DNA of 64,000 bases from Scilla litardierei (GCA_030789695.1 CM061132.1:154424817-154488816); one strand, 5' to 3'. Shown: positions 1 through 11,727, counted from the first letter of the stretch. Notes: generated by a model not told the origin, from the letters alone. Made by a program: numbers and translations.

Positions 1-786
1 GCTGAGACAGGTATGTTAGGATGTCGTCCAGCAGTCACTCCTATTGATCAGAATCATAGGTTGCATTCACAATCAGGGGAGCCAGTAGACAAAGAAAGGT
101 ACCAGAGACTTGTTGGACGCCTTATCTACTTATGCCATACCAGACCTGACATTGCCTATGCTATCAGTGTGGTAAGTAGATACATGCATGATCCTAGGAC
201 TGGACATATGGAGGCAGTCTTCAGGATACTGAGGTATCTGAAGAATAGTCCAGGAAAAGGCATACTATTTGGTAGTCATGGTCACATGAATGTGACAGGC
301 TACTGTGATGCGGATTGGGCCAGTTGCCTAGATGATAGGAGATCGACCTCGGGCTACTGTGTGTTTGTTGGGGGCAACTTGGTCTCTTGGCGCAGCAAGA
401 AGCAGGATTTGGTGGCTCGTTCCACTGCAGAGGCAGAGTATCGTGCTATGGTGCTTAGTACCTGTGAGATGATCTGGTTGAGATCACTCCTACATGAGCT
501 ACGCCTGCTGAGAGAAGGACCATTGCGGTTGTTGTGTGATAACAAGTCTGCAATTAATATTGCCAACAACCCAGTGCAACATGATAGAACGAAGCATATA
601 GAGATTGACAGGTTCTTCATTAAAGAAAGACTGGACAAGAAACAGTTGGAGATCTCCTACATTACTTCTGGACAACAACTAGCTGATTGTCTTACAAAGG
701 GGTTGAACTCTAAAGGAGTAGAGGATGCTTATAACAAGATGGGCATGATAAATATCTTTTGCTCATCTTGTGGGGGAGTATTGTGA
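1..786 (+). CDS. copia Pol fragment: RT C-terminus and RNase H (partial)
   Basis: Translation is open from base 1 (frame 1) to TGA at 784-786; the first ATG at 13 is internal. The protein shows the copia RT tail (TRPDIAYAISVVSRYM) and the RNase H domain: the acidic YCDADWA motif, DRRSTSGYCVF, the ARSTAEAEYRAM block carrying the catalytic Glu, LLCDNKSAI with a further acidic residue, the conserved RTKHIEID segment, and a terminal ADCLTKGL motif. RNase H removes the RNA strand of the RNA/DNA hybrid during reverse transcription in virus-like particles. This stretch has no stop or frameshift, so the element may be fairly young. The N-terminal Gag, protease, integrase and RT palm are outside the window. 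Confidence 0.85.
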   Translation, partial: AETGMLGCRPAVTPIDQNHRLHSQSGEPVDKERYQRLVGRLIYLCHTRPDIAYAISVVSRYMHDPRTGHMEAVFRILRYLKNSPGKGILFGSHGHMNVTGYCDADWASCLDDRRSTSGYCVFVGGNLVSWRSKKQDLVARSTAEAEYRAMVLSTCEMIWLRSLLHELRLLREGPLRLLCDNKSAINIANNPVQHDRTKHIEIDRFFIKERLDKKQLEISYITSGQQLADCLTKGLNSKGVEDAYNKMGMINIFCSSCGGVL

Positions 787-898
787 GTTAAGTGTTAGTG
801 TATTGGGTGTGTGTGTAAAGTAAAGTAAGAGGTAATATATATATGCGTGGTTAGCCATCTTGGTGGGCTAATCACTATTTTCCCAAAACTTCTACAGA
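1..898 (+). mobile_element. 3' end of a Ty1/copia retrotransposon, cut by the window edge
   Basis: The open frame for reverse transcriptase C-terminus and RNase H runs to 786. It ends in a purine-rich stretch (about 770-781, GTGGGGGAGTAT), the usual polypurine tract of plant copia elements, overlapping the stop codon. A 3' LTR should begin with TG at 782 or 784. The LTR end is not certain; a CA near 893-894 is possible because a different foldback repeat starts at 899. The 5' part lies outside the window, so LTR identity and target duplication cannot be tested. Confidence 0.75.
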
Positions 899-1007
899 GT
901 GTATATAATTTTTCGTGCCAAATACAACCAAAATATGAAAAAAGAGAAAAAGAGAAGACAAAGGAGGTGACAAATTCTCACTTTTTGGCACGAAAAACTA
1001 TATACAT
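899..1007. repeat. short inverted repeat, part of a foldback cluster
   Basis: The arm at 899-925 (gtgtatat...cgtgccaaatac) is matched by the reverse complement at 983-1006 with few mismatches. The same GTGTATAT...GTGCCAAATACAACC sequence reappears at about 1227-1261 as the outer part of the larger foldback just downstream, so the two are related. Confidence 0.55.
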
Positions 1008-1197
1008 ACCTTGATTTGGGGGTGTATATACCCCTTAATGTGGGAGTGTATATAGCACATCTCCAATTTTTTTTGTTTGGTTTTGGTTCTAATTTTTGCA
1101 GGGACCGCAGAGAGACGAGAAACATGTATGATTGACTGATATCCCATACAGTAAAGCCTATTCGTCTATGTTGTTGGATGTGCCAGCTGGCAGTACC

Positions 1198-1607
1198 TAT
1201 TAAGGTGTGATACATATACACAGGGGTGTATATCGGTTTGTGTGCCAAATACAACCAAAAAACCTTTGACCGGTGATATTTCCGTCGTTTGGTGTCTGTT
1301 TTACGTGTTGTTGGTACTGTTGAAAATCTTATGAACAGTAGAAGCAATTGATACCAATTTAGTAGCCTTTCTTTGGCGTTTTCATCGAGTAGATCCTGAC
1401 TTATTCGAACGGCCAAAATCTGACATGAAAACGCCAATGGTCACCAAATTGGTATCAATGGCTTCTACTCTTCATAAGCTTTTCAACAGTACCAACGCGT
1501 GTATAACAGACATCAAACGACGAAAATATCACCGGTCAAAAGTTTTTTGTTTGTATTTGGCACGCAAACCGATACACACTACTTTGTGTATCTAGCACAC
1601 CTTTACC
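1198..1607. mobile_element. foldback / hairpin element (MITE-like), arms about 185 bp
   Basis: The left arm is about 1198-1385. The right arm, about 1425-1605, is its imperfect reverse complement. Matching blocks include GTGTATATCGGTTTG/caaaccgatacacac, CTTTGACCGGTGATATT/aatatcaccggtcaaaag, TTGGTACTGTTGAAAA/ttttcaacagtaccaa, GATACCAATTT/aaattggtatc and GGCGTTTTCAT/atgaaaacgcc. The loop is about 39 bp. No transposase is encoded, and a target duplication was not identified. A transcript across it would form a long imperfect hairpin, a possible small-RNA source; that is inference. Confidence 0.7.
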
Positions 1608-2137
1608 TATTTTGGGAATTTGAATTTAGGCACCGAAAGGAATTTTTTTTTATTTCACATGAATTGAGAAATCAACTTTGTGGTAAACACTGAGAAAAAT
1701 GTACCCAGAAAAAATTCCTAAAAGAACAGCATTAGATATGCGCTATCCAATGTTGACCGCTGGTATATGATTTACACACACATACATAGAAGCCTATGTG
1801 CATTAGCTAGACAAAGGTAAAATCCCTCCTTGGTTCTCGGTCAAAATGCTCACTTTTCATTATTTTGAGTGATGGTAACTGTTTACTTTGATATTCATAT
1901 TCTAAAACATCAAAACACCAAATATTTAATGAACAAAATGGATTTTGCTTGTTCATTTGAACATTACCAAAAAATTATATTATTATGAAATCATTAAACT
2001 TGTGACGAGTGGAGCAATGTGCAAAACTTATTGTATTCATTAGATATTTGGTAGTTTGGATTTTTTTTAAAATATGAAAATTCAACTTAAATGTTTCTAA
2101 TCCCTTAAAAAATAGTGAAAAGTATATTTTTTAATTA
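1608..2137. other. AT-rich intergenic stretch, no gene seen
   Basis: No convincing coding frame is visible. Part of it (about 1860-2050) is a diverged relative of the duplicated block at 2690-3285, sharing wording around TTTACTTTGATATTCATAT...ATTATGAAA. Confidence 0.5.
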
Positions 2138-2442
2138 GAGTGTTGTTATTCGCACCACAGAAATTTATGAATACACCATACTACTTGATTTAACACACCT
2201 ATATTTTTAACATCAAATGTTCAGATTTGGATATCCGAATTGCTCTAATACTTTTATTCTTCCGTTCGGAATTGCAAACCCGAACAGTATAATAAAATAT
2301 GTATTGTGTTCGGATTTACACTTGTATTGTATTAGAACCGTTCGGATCTCCAAATCCGAACATGTAATGTTAAAAATATAGGTGTGGTGAATCAAGTAGT
2401 GTGGTGTATTCATAAATTTCTGTAGTGCGAATAACAACACTC
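2138..2442. mobile_element. near-perfect hairpin MITE, about 305 bp
   Basis: The outer ends are GAGTGTTGTTATTCGCAC (2138 on) and its exact reverse complement ending at 2442. The arms stay almost fully complementary for about 125 bp each, through ATTTATGAATACACCA, TACTTGATT and CCTATATTTTTAACAT, to a centre around 2290. No protein is encoded. TTA-like triplets flank both ends, but a clean target duplication is not resolved, so the superfamily is left open. Confidence 0.8.
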
Positions 2443-2689
2443 TTTTAACTAAGAGCTAATGATGGATTTCCTCATCGGCTAGCTGATACCCATATTCATA
2501 TATGTTTGTTTGTGCATAAGAATATTGAAGTCAACTAGCCATGGGTAATTTTATTATTGGCTCTTTTTATAAAAAGTCCTCTCTCACTATATTTTGAATG
2601 GTCAAAACCGTTCACTTTGATCTCCATATTATAAAACTGTACAATAGCAAATATATATGGAACCTAAGGTTTGCTCGTTTATCTAGCAC

Positions 2690-3285
2690 TGCAATAAGTT
2701 CTATTATTACGAAACCGTTAAAGTTACGATTCATGGATAAACGACAATCTCCTTATGGTTTATTAGATAATTAGTGTTTTGTGATTTTAGAATATGAAGA
2801 TCGAAGAGAATGGTTCTGATCACCCAAAAAATAACGAAGGTTGGAACGATGGAAGATGGTGTATTTCTTCTTTGGCTATTTAATCTTTATATGCACACAC
2901 TAGTCATAACACATGACCACGCGCGCGCACGCGCGCACACACTAAACATAATGTGACCATGTACACACACACGCTAAACATAACGTGCCCCCCTCCTCTC
3001 TCTCTCTCTCTCTCTCTCACAACATAAGTTCTATTATTATGAAACCGTTGAAGTTATGATCATGGATAAACGACAACCCCTTAGGGTTCATTAAATAATT
3101 AATGTTTTGTGATTTTAGAATATGAAGATCGAAGAGAATTGTTCTTATCACCCAAAAAAGAACCAAAAAGAATGAAGATTGGAACGATGGAAATGGTGTA
3201 TTTCTTCTTTGGCTATATAATCTTTATACGCACGCATTAGTCATAACTCATGACCACACACACACACACACATATATATAGTTTT
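2690..3285. repeat. tandem direct duplication, two units of about 260 bp, with microsatellites
   Basis: Unit 1 (about 2690-2945) and unit 2 (about 3022-3285) share long blocks: AAGTTCTATTATTA-GAAACCGTT, CATGGATAAACGACAA, TTTTGTGATTTTAGAATATG, GGTGTATTTCTTCTTTGGCTAT. Both end in CA/CG-rich runs (2920-2942 and about 3254-3272). A (TC)n run lies between them at about 2996-3018. A degenerate third relative starts around 1860. No coding potential is seen. Confidence 0.7.
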
Positions 3286-4560
3286 TATTGTGCAAAGTAT
3301 TCATACAAAAATTCCATGTGTAATCTTAAATTAAGATCGGAACCATGCGTTTTGATTTGCATATTCTAAAACCACACCACCGAATGTCGAGTAAATAAAA
3401 GGTGTTTCACCAGTTCATCCAGTCATCGCAAATTTAACGATTTTGCAATCATTATATACACATGCAGGCACACAGACACATACATATCGTCCCACTTTGC
3501 CGATACATATAATGTACGAGAACAATAGCGAAAAGACACACCTGGCCAGTTTTGATCGGGTGAAGGAGGCTGGACGGCGACCTGTGACCAACCAAGCGAT
3601 GGGGCACAACATTATGGGCAGCCGGAACAATTGTCCAGTCTTATTCCCCACTTATTATTAGCAGCCACATGATTCATCTTAATAATACCCACCTGTATTG
3701 GCGGCCATCTCCTCGGTTAAATTATATTAAGACAGCTTGAAGTTGCATCATTCCAAGTTCGGTTCTGTCCTGCAGCCGTCCACACCGTTTCCAATCACTT
3801 TACACTCGCACAGTATCATACACTCGTAACAAATGGGGACAACATGGTGGATATTGCTACTACATAACCTACTCTGCAAACTACGAAAAGATGGTAGTGG
3901 CTGCTACTATGGTGGCAAAGCCTATGTTGACACGGCCAAAGCCGCTACTAGGGATGAGAATGGGCATGCCCAACGCCATCATCTTTCTTGCATACACTCT
4001 AGGGATGACAATGCCCAAGCCATCATCAGCTTTTATACTCCTAACAAACATGGTATAATCATTAAAACTCATGTTTTGCCAACTCAGACCATAGCGCATC
4101 CCTAACATAATCATACCACAAAACTCATTAAAACAAAGGTATGAGTCTACACAACCTTAAAATGATTCATACATATATGGCAGGGTATGCAGGTTTCTGC
4201 CAAAATAGACAAACTGCGTGTCTTCACATTGTTTTAAAGCTAAAAAAAGTCCAGAAACTCAAACCATGACTACAGTGGCATGGCAACGATCAATCATTTA
4301 AATAAAGGCTATGCTGCCTTGACTAGAATACTAGTGCATATAATATCATAGAAAACCAAGCAAAGATCATGTAGCATCAAGTGGCTCAAGGTTGTCTTCA
4401 ATCTCGTGTATCTCATAAAATCCAACCGGTCAATCAACTGATTTGAGTCCTCCTTCCCCCTTGAGCATTGAGAATATCATCTATCATCCCTGAATGATAA
4501 AATGAGACAATTAGAGAGTAAGTGAGTGTGCAGAGGAGAAAATGATATCCTCTAGTAGAC
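3286..4560. other. intergenic region downstream of eRF1, no gene seen
   Basis: Only short overlapping frames without recognisable domains are present. The last few hundred bases (about 4400-4696) probably include the eRF1 3' untranslated region. An AATAAATA-type poly(A) signal on the minus strand lies at about 4563-4570. Confidence 0.4.
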
Positions 4561-4696
4561 AATATTTATTAAAAAAACCGACAAACCCTTAATTGTTCTT
4601 GGAGAGCACGTGCTGCTTCTGTGGAGCATGTCCGGGTGTGGTCGGGGCCAGCTCCGGCACACCCTGGATTCGCTCCAGTGATTGGTTGGCTGATTG

Positions 4697-6007
4697 CTAA
4701 TCAGAGTCATCGTACACTTCTTCGTCAGAGAGCTCATCAAAAGACCTTATGTCAAGCTGATAGCGAAGGATGCCACCAATGCCCCCAAACCCTCGACAAA
4801 ACTGAGATCCCTCTTGAGACTTGTTGGTGACAAACTCAAGGTTACAACCAAAACGTTTGTATTCATTAGCAAACCACTCCAACAAAGAAGTTTTCTCTTG
4901 TACTTCAAGTTCTGCATTAGTTGTAGGATCCCTGAAGTTGCTCTGATCTGCATCTTGCTCCTTGTTCAGATGTTTTATGATGATTTCCCCAGTTCCTGCG
5001 TGCTTTAGCGTGTATCTGTTGACGTCCAAATTTTCCCAAACAATCAGGATCTCCACAGCACCCATCTCGAGAGTTTTCAGAGTGTCATCCACACCAAAAA
5101 CGTATTTTCCAGTGTCCTGACTTATCTCCTCAAAGTATTTTCCTATCAGCTTTTTCTCCTGAATAAACTTGACATTTGATAAAATTTCTGCTGATAACTC
5201 GATTGCCTGGTTGAAACCATTCTCACCGCCATATGAAACATCAACAACATTGAGTATCTTAGCTTGCAGCCGGGGATCAAACATGTCCGACTGACTCAAC
5301 TCAGTTTTAAAATCAGCAGAACCCGCTAAAATAAGCCCAGAAACATTCGGCTGACTTGTAGCAGGATTAATGTAGAACTGAGTTGCAAGTTCAGCCGTCT
5401 TTCGGACATAGTTGTGACGTTTTTCCATCCGAAGCCGAGCAAATCGGAGTGCTGACTGCCCTCCTCTTCCGTGCTTCTTCGGAAGATCGACAGTGAATTT
5501 GTGAAGCACCTCACGAGTGTTGCCACTTAAAGTGCCAAAAAGGGTTCCATTTCCATCCATCACTATGAAACCAAACTTGTCATCAGATTCAAGAAGTTCA
5601 TTCAATGCCTCAGTATGAAACTTGTTGTCACAAAGATAGAGTGATGCATTGATGGGTTTGAATGGCTGGAAATCTATGGTCACCTTCTTCTCTTTCCCAT
5701 CGTCAGTAACAATGGTTCCTGTGTACAGGACTAGTCCATTGGGAGGAACCTTGGTGTAAAGCTTCAACCTCTGCTGAGCAGAAGTAATGGCTCCCAAAAC
5801 AGATTGTCGGTTGACTCTACTCTTAATATTTGAGGCAGTACCATATTCATCACCAAGCATCTTAGCCACTCGAGAGATCTGATCACGAGGTGGCATAATC
5901 AGAGAAATCATACTGGTGCCATTGCCTCTAGCAGCCTCCAAAGCTTTGATGAGTTTCTTAATCTTCCATATCTCAATGTTCCTATCAGTTTCCTGCGCAT
6001 CAGCCAT
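4697..6007 (-). CDS. ERF1: eukaryotic peptide chain release factor subunit 1 (eRF1)
   Basis: The 436-residue protein recognises all three stop codons in the ribosomal A site and, with the GTPase eRF3, triggers peptide release in the cytosol. Visible hallmarks: TASNIKS at residues 57-63 and YxCxxxF at 124-130, both for stop-codon decoding in the N domain; and the catalytic GGQ at 182-184 followed by a basic segment, the loop that reaches the peptidyl transferase centre. The C-terminal domain binds eRF3 and ends in an acidic tail ([10 protein letters not shown]), as in plant eRF1 proteins. Length matches the family. The coding sequence is a single exon; the start ([14 protein letters not shown]) fits plant homologues. 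No disabling change is seen. A non-coding first exon and long 5'-UTR intron are proposed upstream. Plants often carry several eRF1 copies, and which paralogue this is cannot be told. Confidence 0.97.
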   Translation of the reverse strand: MADAQETDRNIEIWKIKKLIKALEAARGNGTSMISLIMPPRDQISRVAKMLGDEYGTASNIKSRVNRQSVLGAITSAQQRLKLYTKVPPNGLVLYTGTIVTDDGKEKKVTIDFQPFKPINASLYLCDNKFHTEALNELLESDDKFGFIVMDGNGTLFGTLSGNTREVLHKFTVDLPKKHGRGGQSALRFARLRMEKRHNYVRKTAELATQFYINPATSQPNVSGLILAGSADFKTELSQSDMFDPRLQAKILNVVDVSYGGENGFNQAIELSAEILSNVKFIQEKKLIGKYFEEISQDTGKYVFGVDDTLKTLEMGAVEILIVWENLDVNRYTLKHAGTGEIIIKHLNKEQDADQSNFRDPTTNAELEVQEKTSLLEWFANEYKRFGCNLEFVTNKSQEGSQFCRGFGGIGGILRYQLDIRSFDELSDEEVYDDSD

Positions 6008-6614
6008 CTTTCAAAAGACTGTCGCGCACGGATAAGGGAGATCTAGCCTAGAAGGGAAAAAGGATAATTAGGCATATATTACTAAGCTATCATATCGATA
6101 TCAAATGAAGGACATAACAGAAAGAGATCAAACATGTAAAGATACATATAGAGGTTATATCAGCAAGGCTGCAATAATTCACAGCATCAACCAATCATTC
6201 GGGCATGAAAGTAAAATTAGTTGTCAGGCAAAACTTTTGGCGGGAATATCCAATTTGTGAACTGAAGCAAGGAATATAACCAATTGCTAAAGTAAAAATA
6301 GATCAAGGCATCACACCGATGTGTGGTAGTCAGACTAATTTGACACCACTCTGACAAATCAAGGTCAACTTAGCATGCATAGTTGAAAAAAGACGTTCAC
6401 ATATAGAGTATGTGATTAACAAGTACAATCATACCAATCAAATTTAATGCTAACATATTTCCCTTTCTAATTACTACATGCCTCTACTGTATAGTAATCT
6501 ACTGTTATTCAGTAAAAGGTAGTGTTTGTCCCAAAGTTGCCAGACATTTTACGTACATGTGGGATGCTTGTGTCCTGGTAAATATGTGTGTGCCATGAAT
6601 CACCACACACACAA

Positions 6615-6636
6615 CCCCCCCCCCCCCCACCCCCCC

Positions 6637-6670
<34 letters not shown>

Positions 6671-6687
6671 CAAAAAAAAGGCATATC

Positions 6688-6722
<35 letters not shown>
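6615..6722. repeat. poly-C tract followed by (AG)n microsatellite
   Basis: 6615-6669 is almost pure C, broken by A at 6629 and 6637. It is followed by an A-run and an (AG)n repeat at 6691-6722. Frames through it give only Pro or Gly runs and are not genes. Such a tract can form quadruplex on the G-rich strand and is prone to length error in assemblies. Confidence 0.95.
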
Positions 6723-6726
<4 letters not shown>

Positions 6727-8535
6727 TATAGATATTTGTAAAACACTTTTGCTAGAACACTTTTTTAAGGAGAAAAGGGGAAAGTCTTTTTTTAATATTC
6801 TTAGGACACTGTATTCTACTACTTGCTCAACTTGCATATGATACTCTTAGGACGCTGGTTTTAACAATCTGATAAGGCTCAGAATAAGATAACGAGTCAT
6901 GAATTGATAGGATAACTTTAAATAATAACTTGCCTATAAGAAAATCTTTTATGAATTCATTCACAATGATTTAATGAATAGAGATCTTATGGAAGTACTT
7001 GTTAAATAAAGAACATGCCTGGAGAACACCTGTGTATAAAGAATTATATTAAAGCACTATACTGATAATTTGTTCTTTATAATAATTTCATCTTGCTATC
7101 TTCAAAAGCACTTCTAAAAGAACCATGAAGAGTTTGCTTATACTTTAATTTTGATGTATATAGAACCGAGGACAATGCTAATTTATCATGGGACACATGC
7201 ATCAAATATTGGAGTATCCAAACATCTGGCGTCGCAAATTGTGAACGGAAGGATATGAGAACATGCATGCATACATATACCGTATATATATAAGAGCAGT
7301 GAACTAACTTGGTTTCTTCTAGTGTACCTACAATGAATTTGACATAATAAGAGGGGGAAAGCACGACATATATTTCAACTACCTGGGGAACAAAGCCTAT
7401 TTACTTTTTGTTTTTCAATTCCTCTGGTATTCTCTTGTGGATTCTTTCTAGGCATTTCTTACAATTATTTCTCTTCGTTAATAATGATAATAATACTCTC
7501 TGTCTTGTGTCCTTATTAGCATAAGCCATGTTTGAGCAGTCTGACATGGATGTCCAAATATCACAGGGTTAACACTAATTGATTATATGTATATATGCAT
7601 ATACTGGTACATGTGTCTCTAAATATATGCATTTTCTATATTTTTCTATAAGTTCCAATCCAGAATCCATGTCATGTGTCGCATCCCAGTTTAATGTCCA
7701 CCCCGATTAGTTTGTCTGTTAGTTTGTCCATTACAAACTTCCATCATTGCCCAACATAACATACATATCTAACCATCCTAGCTACTTAAGCATAAAGTAT
7801 GTAACATAATTGATTGTTTCATAGATTGGCCACACCTTCATGCTGTCACACATGAATACCAACTCAAACATTAATTATAGATGCTACATATTCATACAAT
7901 CATCAGACATTAACATAAGCATAAAAACATATTGTCAAATTACCTTTACAGTTATAACTATAAACAGTTCCTAGTGGAACTGGCACTCAAAATTATCACT
8001 TTGGCCCAGAAAAACTTTAGACCCATATTGTTTTTATAACAAATGAATAAAAAGATAATCCACTGATTCCCTTAACTGCAAATAAATTTTTGTATCTGCT
8101 TACCATTAACAATAATGGCCACCTAAATTTCATAAAAATTAGTATTAAATTAGATTTAAAATGTCAATCAACAGACGTCCATCAAAATAATCTGGAGATC
8201 TATACAGATATAAACACGAAAGTTGTTTATAACAAACAAAATCATGCCTAAGCATAATCCAAACGGCAAAAAGCCAGATGAAATCAAGAGATTGTGATGC
8301 AGCCTTAAATCTGATTTGGTGACTGGAGATAAAAATCATACAAGATTAGAATGAGTATGTACACGTGCGCGTGTAGTGTGTGTGCGCGCGCGCTTAAGCG
8401 AGGATTAGTAGACATTTTACAACAATGCAGGAATTCTTCCCACTAGGAATTTCAAGCAATCTGATTAACGTGCAAAGACTATGTCGCTAGATTTTGCTGT
8501 ATTTGGGTTTATACACACACACACACATAGTATTC

Positions 8536-8888
8536 TAGTGCGAAAATTTCGCACCAAATGATGGCGTGAAAAACATGTCTTCTTTTTAAGAAATTTTTTT
8601 TGCAACTTTTTTTTTTGATGTTTAATCCATACAATTATATACCCAAGAGAAAATAATGGGTGAGCCCTGGGGGATTTGAGCAACGACCCACCCGTTACAA
8701 AATTTAACGGTTTCAAAACAAAAAAACTTTTTGTAATACCTTGATCGAATGCCAAATCACATTATTTTTCAACCCTTATTTTTTGAACGGTGTATAACTC
8801 CATGAAGTGAAGGAGAGAATTTTTAAAATTTTCAAAAAAAATTAAAAATATTTTCGCACAGAAGTTTCCATGCAAAATATTTGCACAT
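8536..8888. mobile_element. possible MITE with imperfect terminal inverted repeats
   Basis: The left end AGTGCGAAAATTTCGCACC (about 8536) resembles the reverse complement of the right end (TGTGCAAATATTTTGCATGG, ending about 8888) over some 26 bases with mismatches. Each end is itself nearly palindromic. No target duplication was found and no protein is encoded. Confidence 0.35.
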
Positions 8889-9370
8889 GAATATATATAT
8901 ATAATAAAATAGGGAACATGTTTGCCATTGTCCTTGGTGGCATGTTTGTCCCATTTGACGATGTCGCATCACCACTGGGACAATGACACAAGGGTAATTC
9001 CCTCACCTCAACCCTCCCACTTAATTATATTGTTGTCATTGCCCTTTCAACATCCCAAACAACCCCCCCCCCCCCTTCAATTATTTACATGCTTGCCATT
9101 CCTTTTTCATAACACCCAAAAACCCCTCCATCTTTCTCCTATTTACAACGTTGCCAACGGGCTTTTTTCCACTTTAGCGCCCGAGTTTTTTCCACTGATG
9201 TCCCTGATTTTCTCCCTATTATCCCTAAACGCTAACCCCACACACCCACACTTCTCTCTCATTTCTGTCTGCGAGTGGTTAATGCCTTCGTTGTGTGGGT
9301 TTTTTATGAGGTCCCGTGCACCATGGTTTGTTATGGGGTCCCGTGCACATGGTGCACGGGCAATTTCTAG
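8889..9370 (+). mobile_element. probable nonautonomous Helitron (3' end clear, 5' end uncertain)
   Basis: The 3' end has the Helitron signature: a GC-rich palindrome (CCCGTGCAC-ATG-GTGCACGGG, about 9341-9361), a short spacer, then CTAG at 9367-9370 followed by T. The 5' end is not clear; an AT-rich ATATAATAAAATAGGG at about 8890-8914 resembles common Helitron starts but lacks the canonical TC. The C-rich interior has open frames that look like simple low-complexity sequence, and no Rep/helicase is encoded. Confidence 0.5.
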
Positions 9371-10570
9371 TATATATATAACCCAAATGCTGTAAAATCT
9401 AACAGGAACAATTTCAACCATCAAAGAAATACATGGATTGGATTATTTTTTGGCTAGAATAGGAAACTTTTCTATGTTGTCAACACATTATGTGTAGAGA
9501 GAGAGGAAGGGAGTTTGTGTGTGAGAGATAAGCATTAGTTTGATTTGCATAAGAGTTTTAAAAGGATTTTACTTTTAGCATATTTACATAAGAATTAAGT
9601 AAAACAATTTCCAGTTGAAATCGTGCACTCACATTTTGTGAGACACATGAAACAAGATCTCATGTGTTTGACTTATGAAAAATTGCATAAAAAGGACTAA
9701 TATCAGTTGGTAGTTTAAACAGTACCATGTTTCTGAATTAGCGTTAAAAAGATTCCCTTTATATTCAGCTTTGTTACAAAGCTAATGAAAAAGGGTCATG
9801 GATGTAGTTAGTTTGGATGCCATACAAAGCAAGCACTTGTCTTGTTTAACCACTGACCATTAAATTAATATCTCCAATTCTCCTCTGGATTGAAGTTAGT
9901 GGCTAAAAGCAAATTTCCCTCCAACCAGAATTCCTCATTTTCCTTCCCCAATCAACATCCTAATTTCTGATTGCATTAGATTTCATCAATCCCAGTACTG
10001 CCTGAAATTTTCCACTTAATACACAAATTTTTGGAGGCACACTGCACGAAGATCCTAGAATTTCAACAATCTCGATGATATCAATTGTCTAATGTTACTA
10101 GACAGTTATTCATTCAACAATCATCATAGCATAGATTGTTGTTTCAAAACATATTCTGCTGCAATCTGACGCATGTTCCTAGTCCACCGGGTCTCTTAAA
10201 TGATACTCAAGAAACATAGTTTTCCTTGAGAGAAAATCCAGTTTGGAAATACATGTGAACATATCATGTTTAAGCAATATTTCATTTGATAGCAAATCAA
10301 ACTAGTGTAATAGAACTAAATCACCTCCATAACATTACAAGCCCAAATGTATCGGTGCAAGACACAATAAAAAGATCCAAACCTGCTATGCCCTTTATCA
10401 TAGGGAATAATTTGAGATGAGATCTGATGAGCAGCAACAAATTCATTACAGTTATGAATCGTGACCAAGAAATGAAGTCAAAATAATGAGACAATTAATA
10501 TCCTGCCTATAATTGTGTTCATGTTTCATAACACAAATCACAAGTGGATATAAAATAATTGTGTCCATTG

Positions 10571-10985
10571 TCTCAATGTCTGGACCATAGCCTAATTTCT
10601 CCATTGTTTGCACATTTTAGAAATATTCAAGAAGACCATGCGGAATTCAGAATAATGAATTGCCATCTCAATTCTAATAAGTAAACTCGTTATCTATCAA
10701 GAGACACACACAAACCTTTCTTCTTTATTAAGGTTAAACGAACTAAATTATTCAAATCAATTTAACATCACAAGTAGATGAACCTGGTCTCAATGTTCAG
10801 ACTATATCCTAATTTCTCTGCCATTTGAACGTTTAAGAAAAATTCAAGAAGACCATACTGACTACAGAATAATGAATTGTGCTCTCAATTCTAAACAATA
10901 ACAATATCTATCAAGACATACACACAAACCTTTCTTCTTTTTACATGATAAACTAACTAAATTATTCAAATCAATTCTACATCCA
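10571..10985. repeat. tandem duplication, period 217 bp
   Basis: TCTCAATG at 10571 recurs at 10788. The units share CCTAATTTCTC, ATTCAAGAAGACCAT, AGAATAATGAATTG, ACACACAAACCTTTCTTCTTT and AACTAAATTATTCAAATCAA. The copies are clearly diverged, so the duplication is old. It lies in the proposed eRF1 5'-UTR intron. Confidence 0.7.
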
Positions 10986-11727
10986 ACCGCAAGAACCTTG
11001 ACGAAGAAATATTTCGTGATGTATTCATCCTCATACATCCCATCACACGAACTCTATCATCTGTTCATACATCACATAACACGATCTCTATCGACTACTA
11101 TATGATGAATTTGATGATGCACGGCATGATGTATCTCCTTAGTCGTGTATATTTTCCATTTTCGTTTATATCTCAATTCTAGATCTGGTTGATAGTCATC
11201 ACTTAATAGTAAATAGAAATTTTAAGGAGAACGAAAACTAATACTAACAAGGATCCGGCACGCTAAATTTGAATCAATCTTATCAATTTTGCATGCAAAT
11301 TCAAGGATAATAGTATACATACAATCAGCAGGTCTTCAACAGAAAAATCAAAAAAGATAAATAATAGTTCATACAACTCGTAAAGAAAACGAAGCATGTG
11401 CCCTTCAATAAAAATGAAAAAATAAATATACAATCAAATTAAACACGCTCCAATTCAAAAGAACCATATCACAACCCCTAAATCTAGTGTTGATAAACTT
11501 CCTTCAAGACATCCATCGTCATAATCGAAGATCAAATACGAAACAATCACATAACTAATTACAACCCTAGAACACGCCGACATGAAGAAATCTAGGGTTA
11601 AACAAGTAATTAATAGAATTCCCAATTCCAAACATCGATCTGACGGAAAAAATTAACAAACCGAGATCGAAACCCTATCGAAATTTTAGACGGACAAAGG
11701 GGAAAAAATTCTGACAGATAAGCGAAC

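Larger units (their letters stand above)
6048..11727 (-). other. proposed 5'-UTR intron of eRF1 (about 5.7 kb)
   Basis: On the minus strand, 6061-6048 reads as a pyrimidine tract ending in CTTCTAG, 40 bases upstream of the eRF1 ATG: a strong acceptor. At 11727 the minus strand reads CTCTCAG|GTTCGC, a good donor, just downstream of a TATA-bearing GC-richer segment. Nothing between encodes a recognisable host protein. The interval holds poly-C and GA runs, a 217-bp duplication, a MITE-like element and a probable Helitron. 5'-UTR introns are common in plant housekeeping genes. The boundaries rest on splice-signal reading only. Confidence 0.5.

Noticed and set aside
6505..6837. Gly-rich and Pro-rich open frames on both strands
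   Set aside because: They are translations of a poly-C tract and an (AG)n microsatellite.
8529..8563. CTAG next to a palindrome (GTGCGAAAATTTCGCAC) as a Helitron end
   Set aside because: The palindrome directly abuts CTAG on the minus strand and the next base is A, not T; better read as a MITE-like inverted repeat end.
8922..9395. 157-codon open frame
   Set aside because: Low-complexity Pro/Leu/His translation of the C-rich interior and end of a probable Helitron; no domain and overlaps the 3' palindrome.
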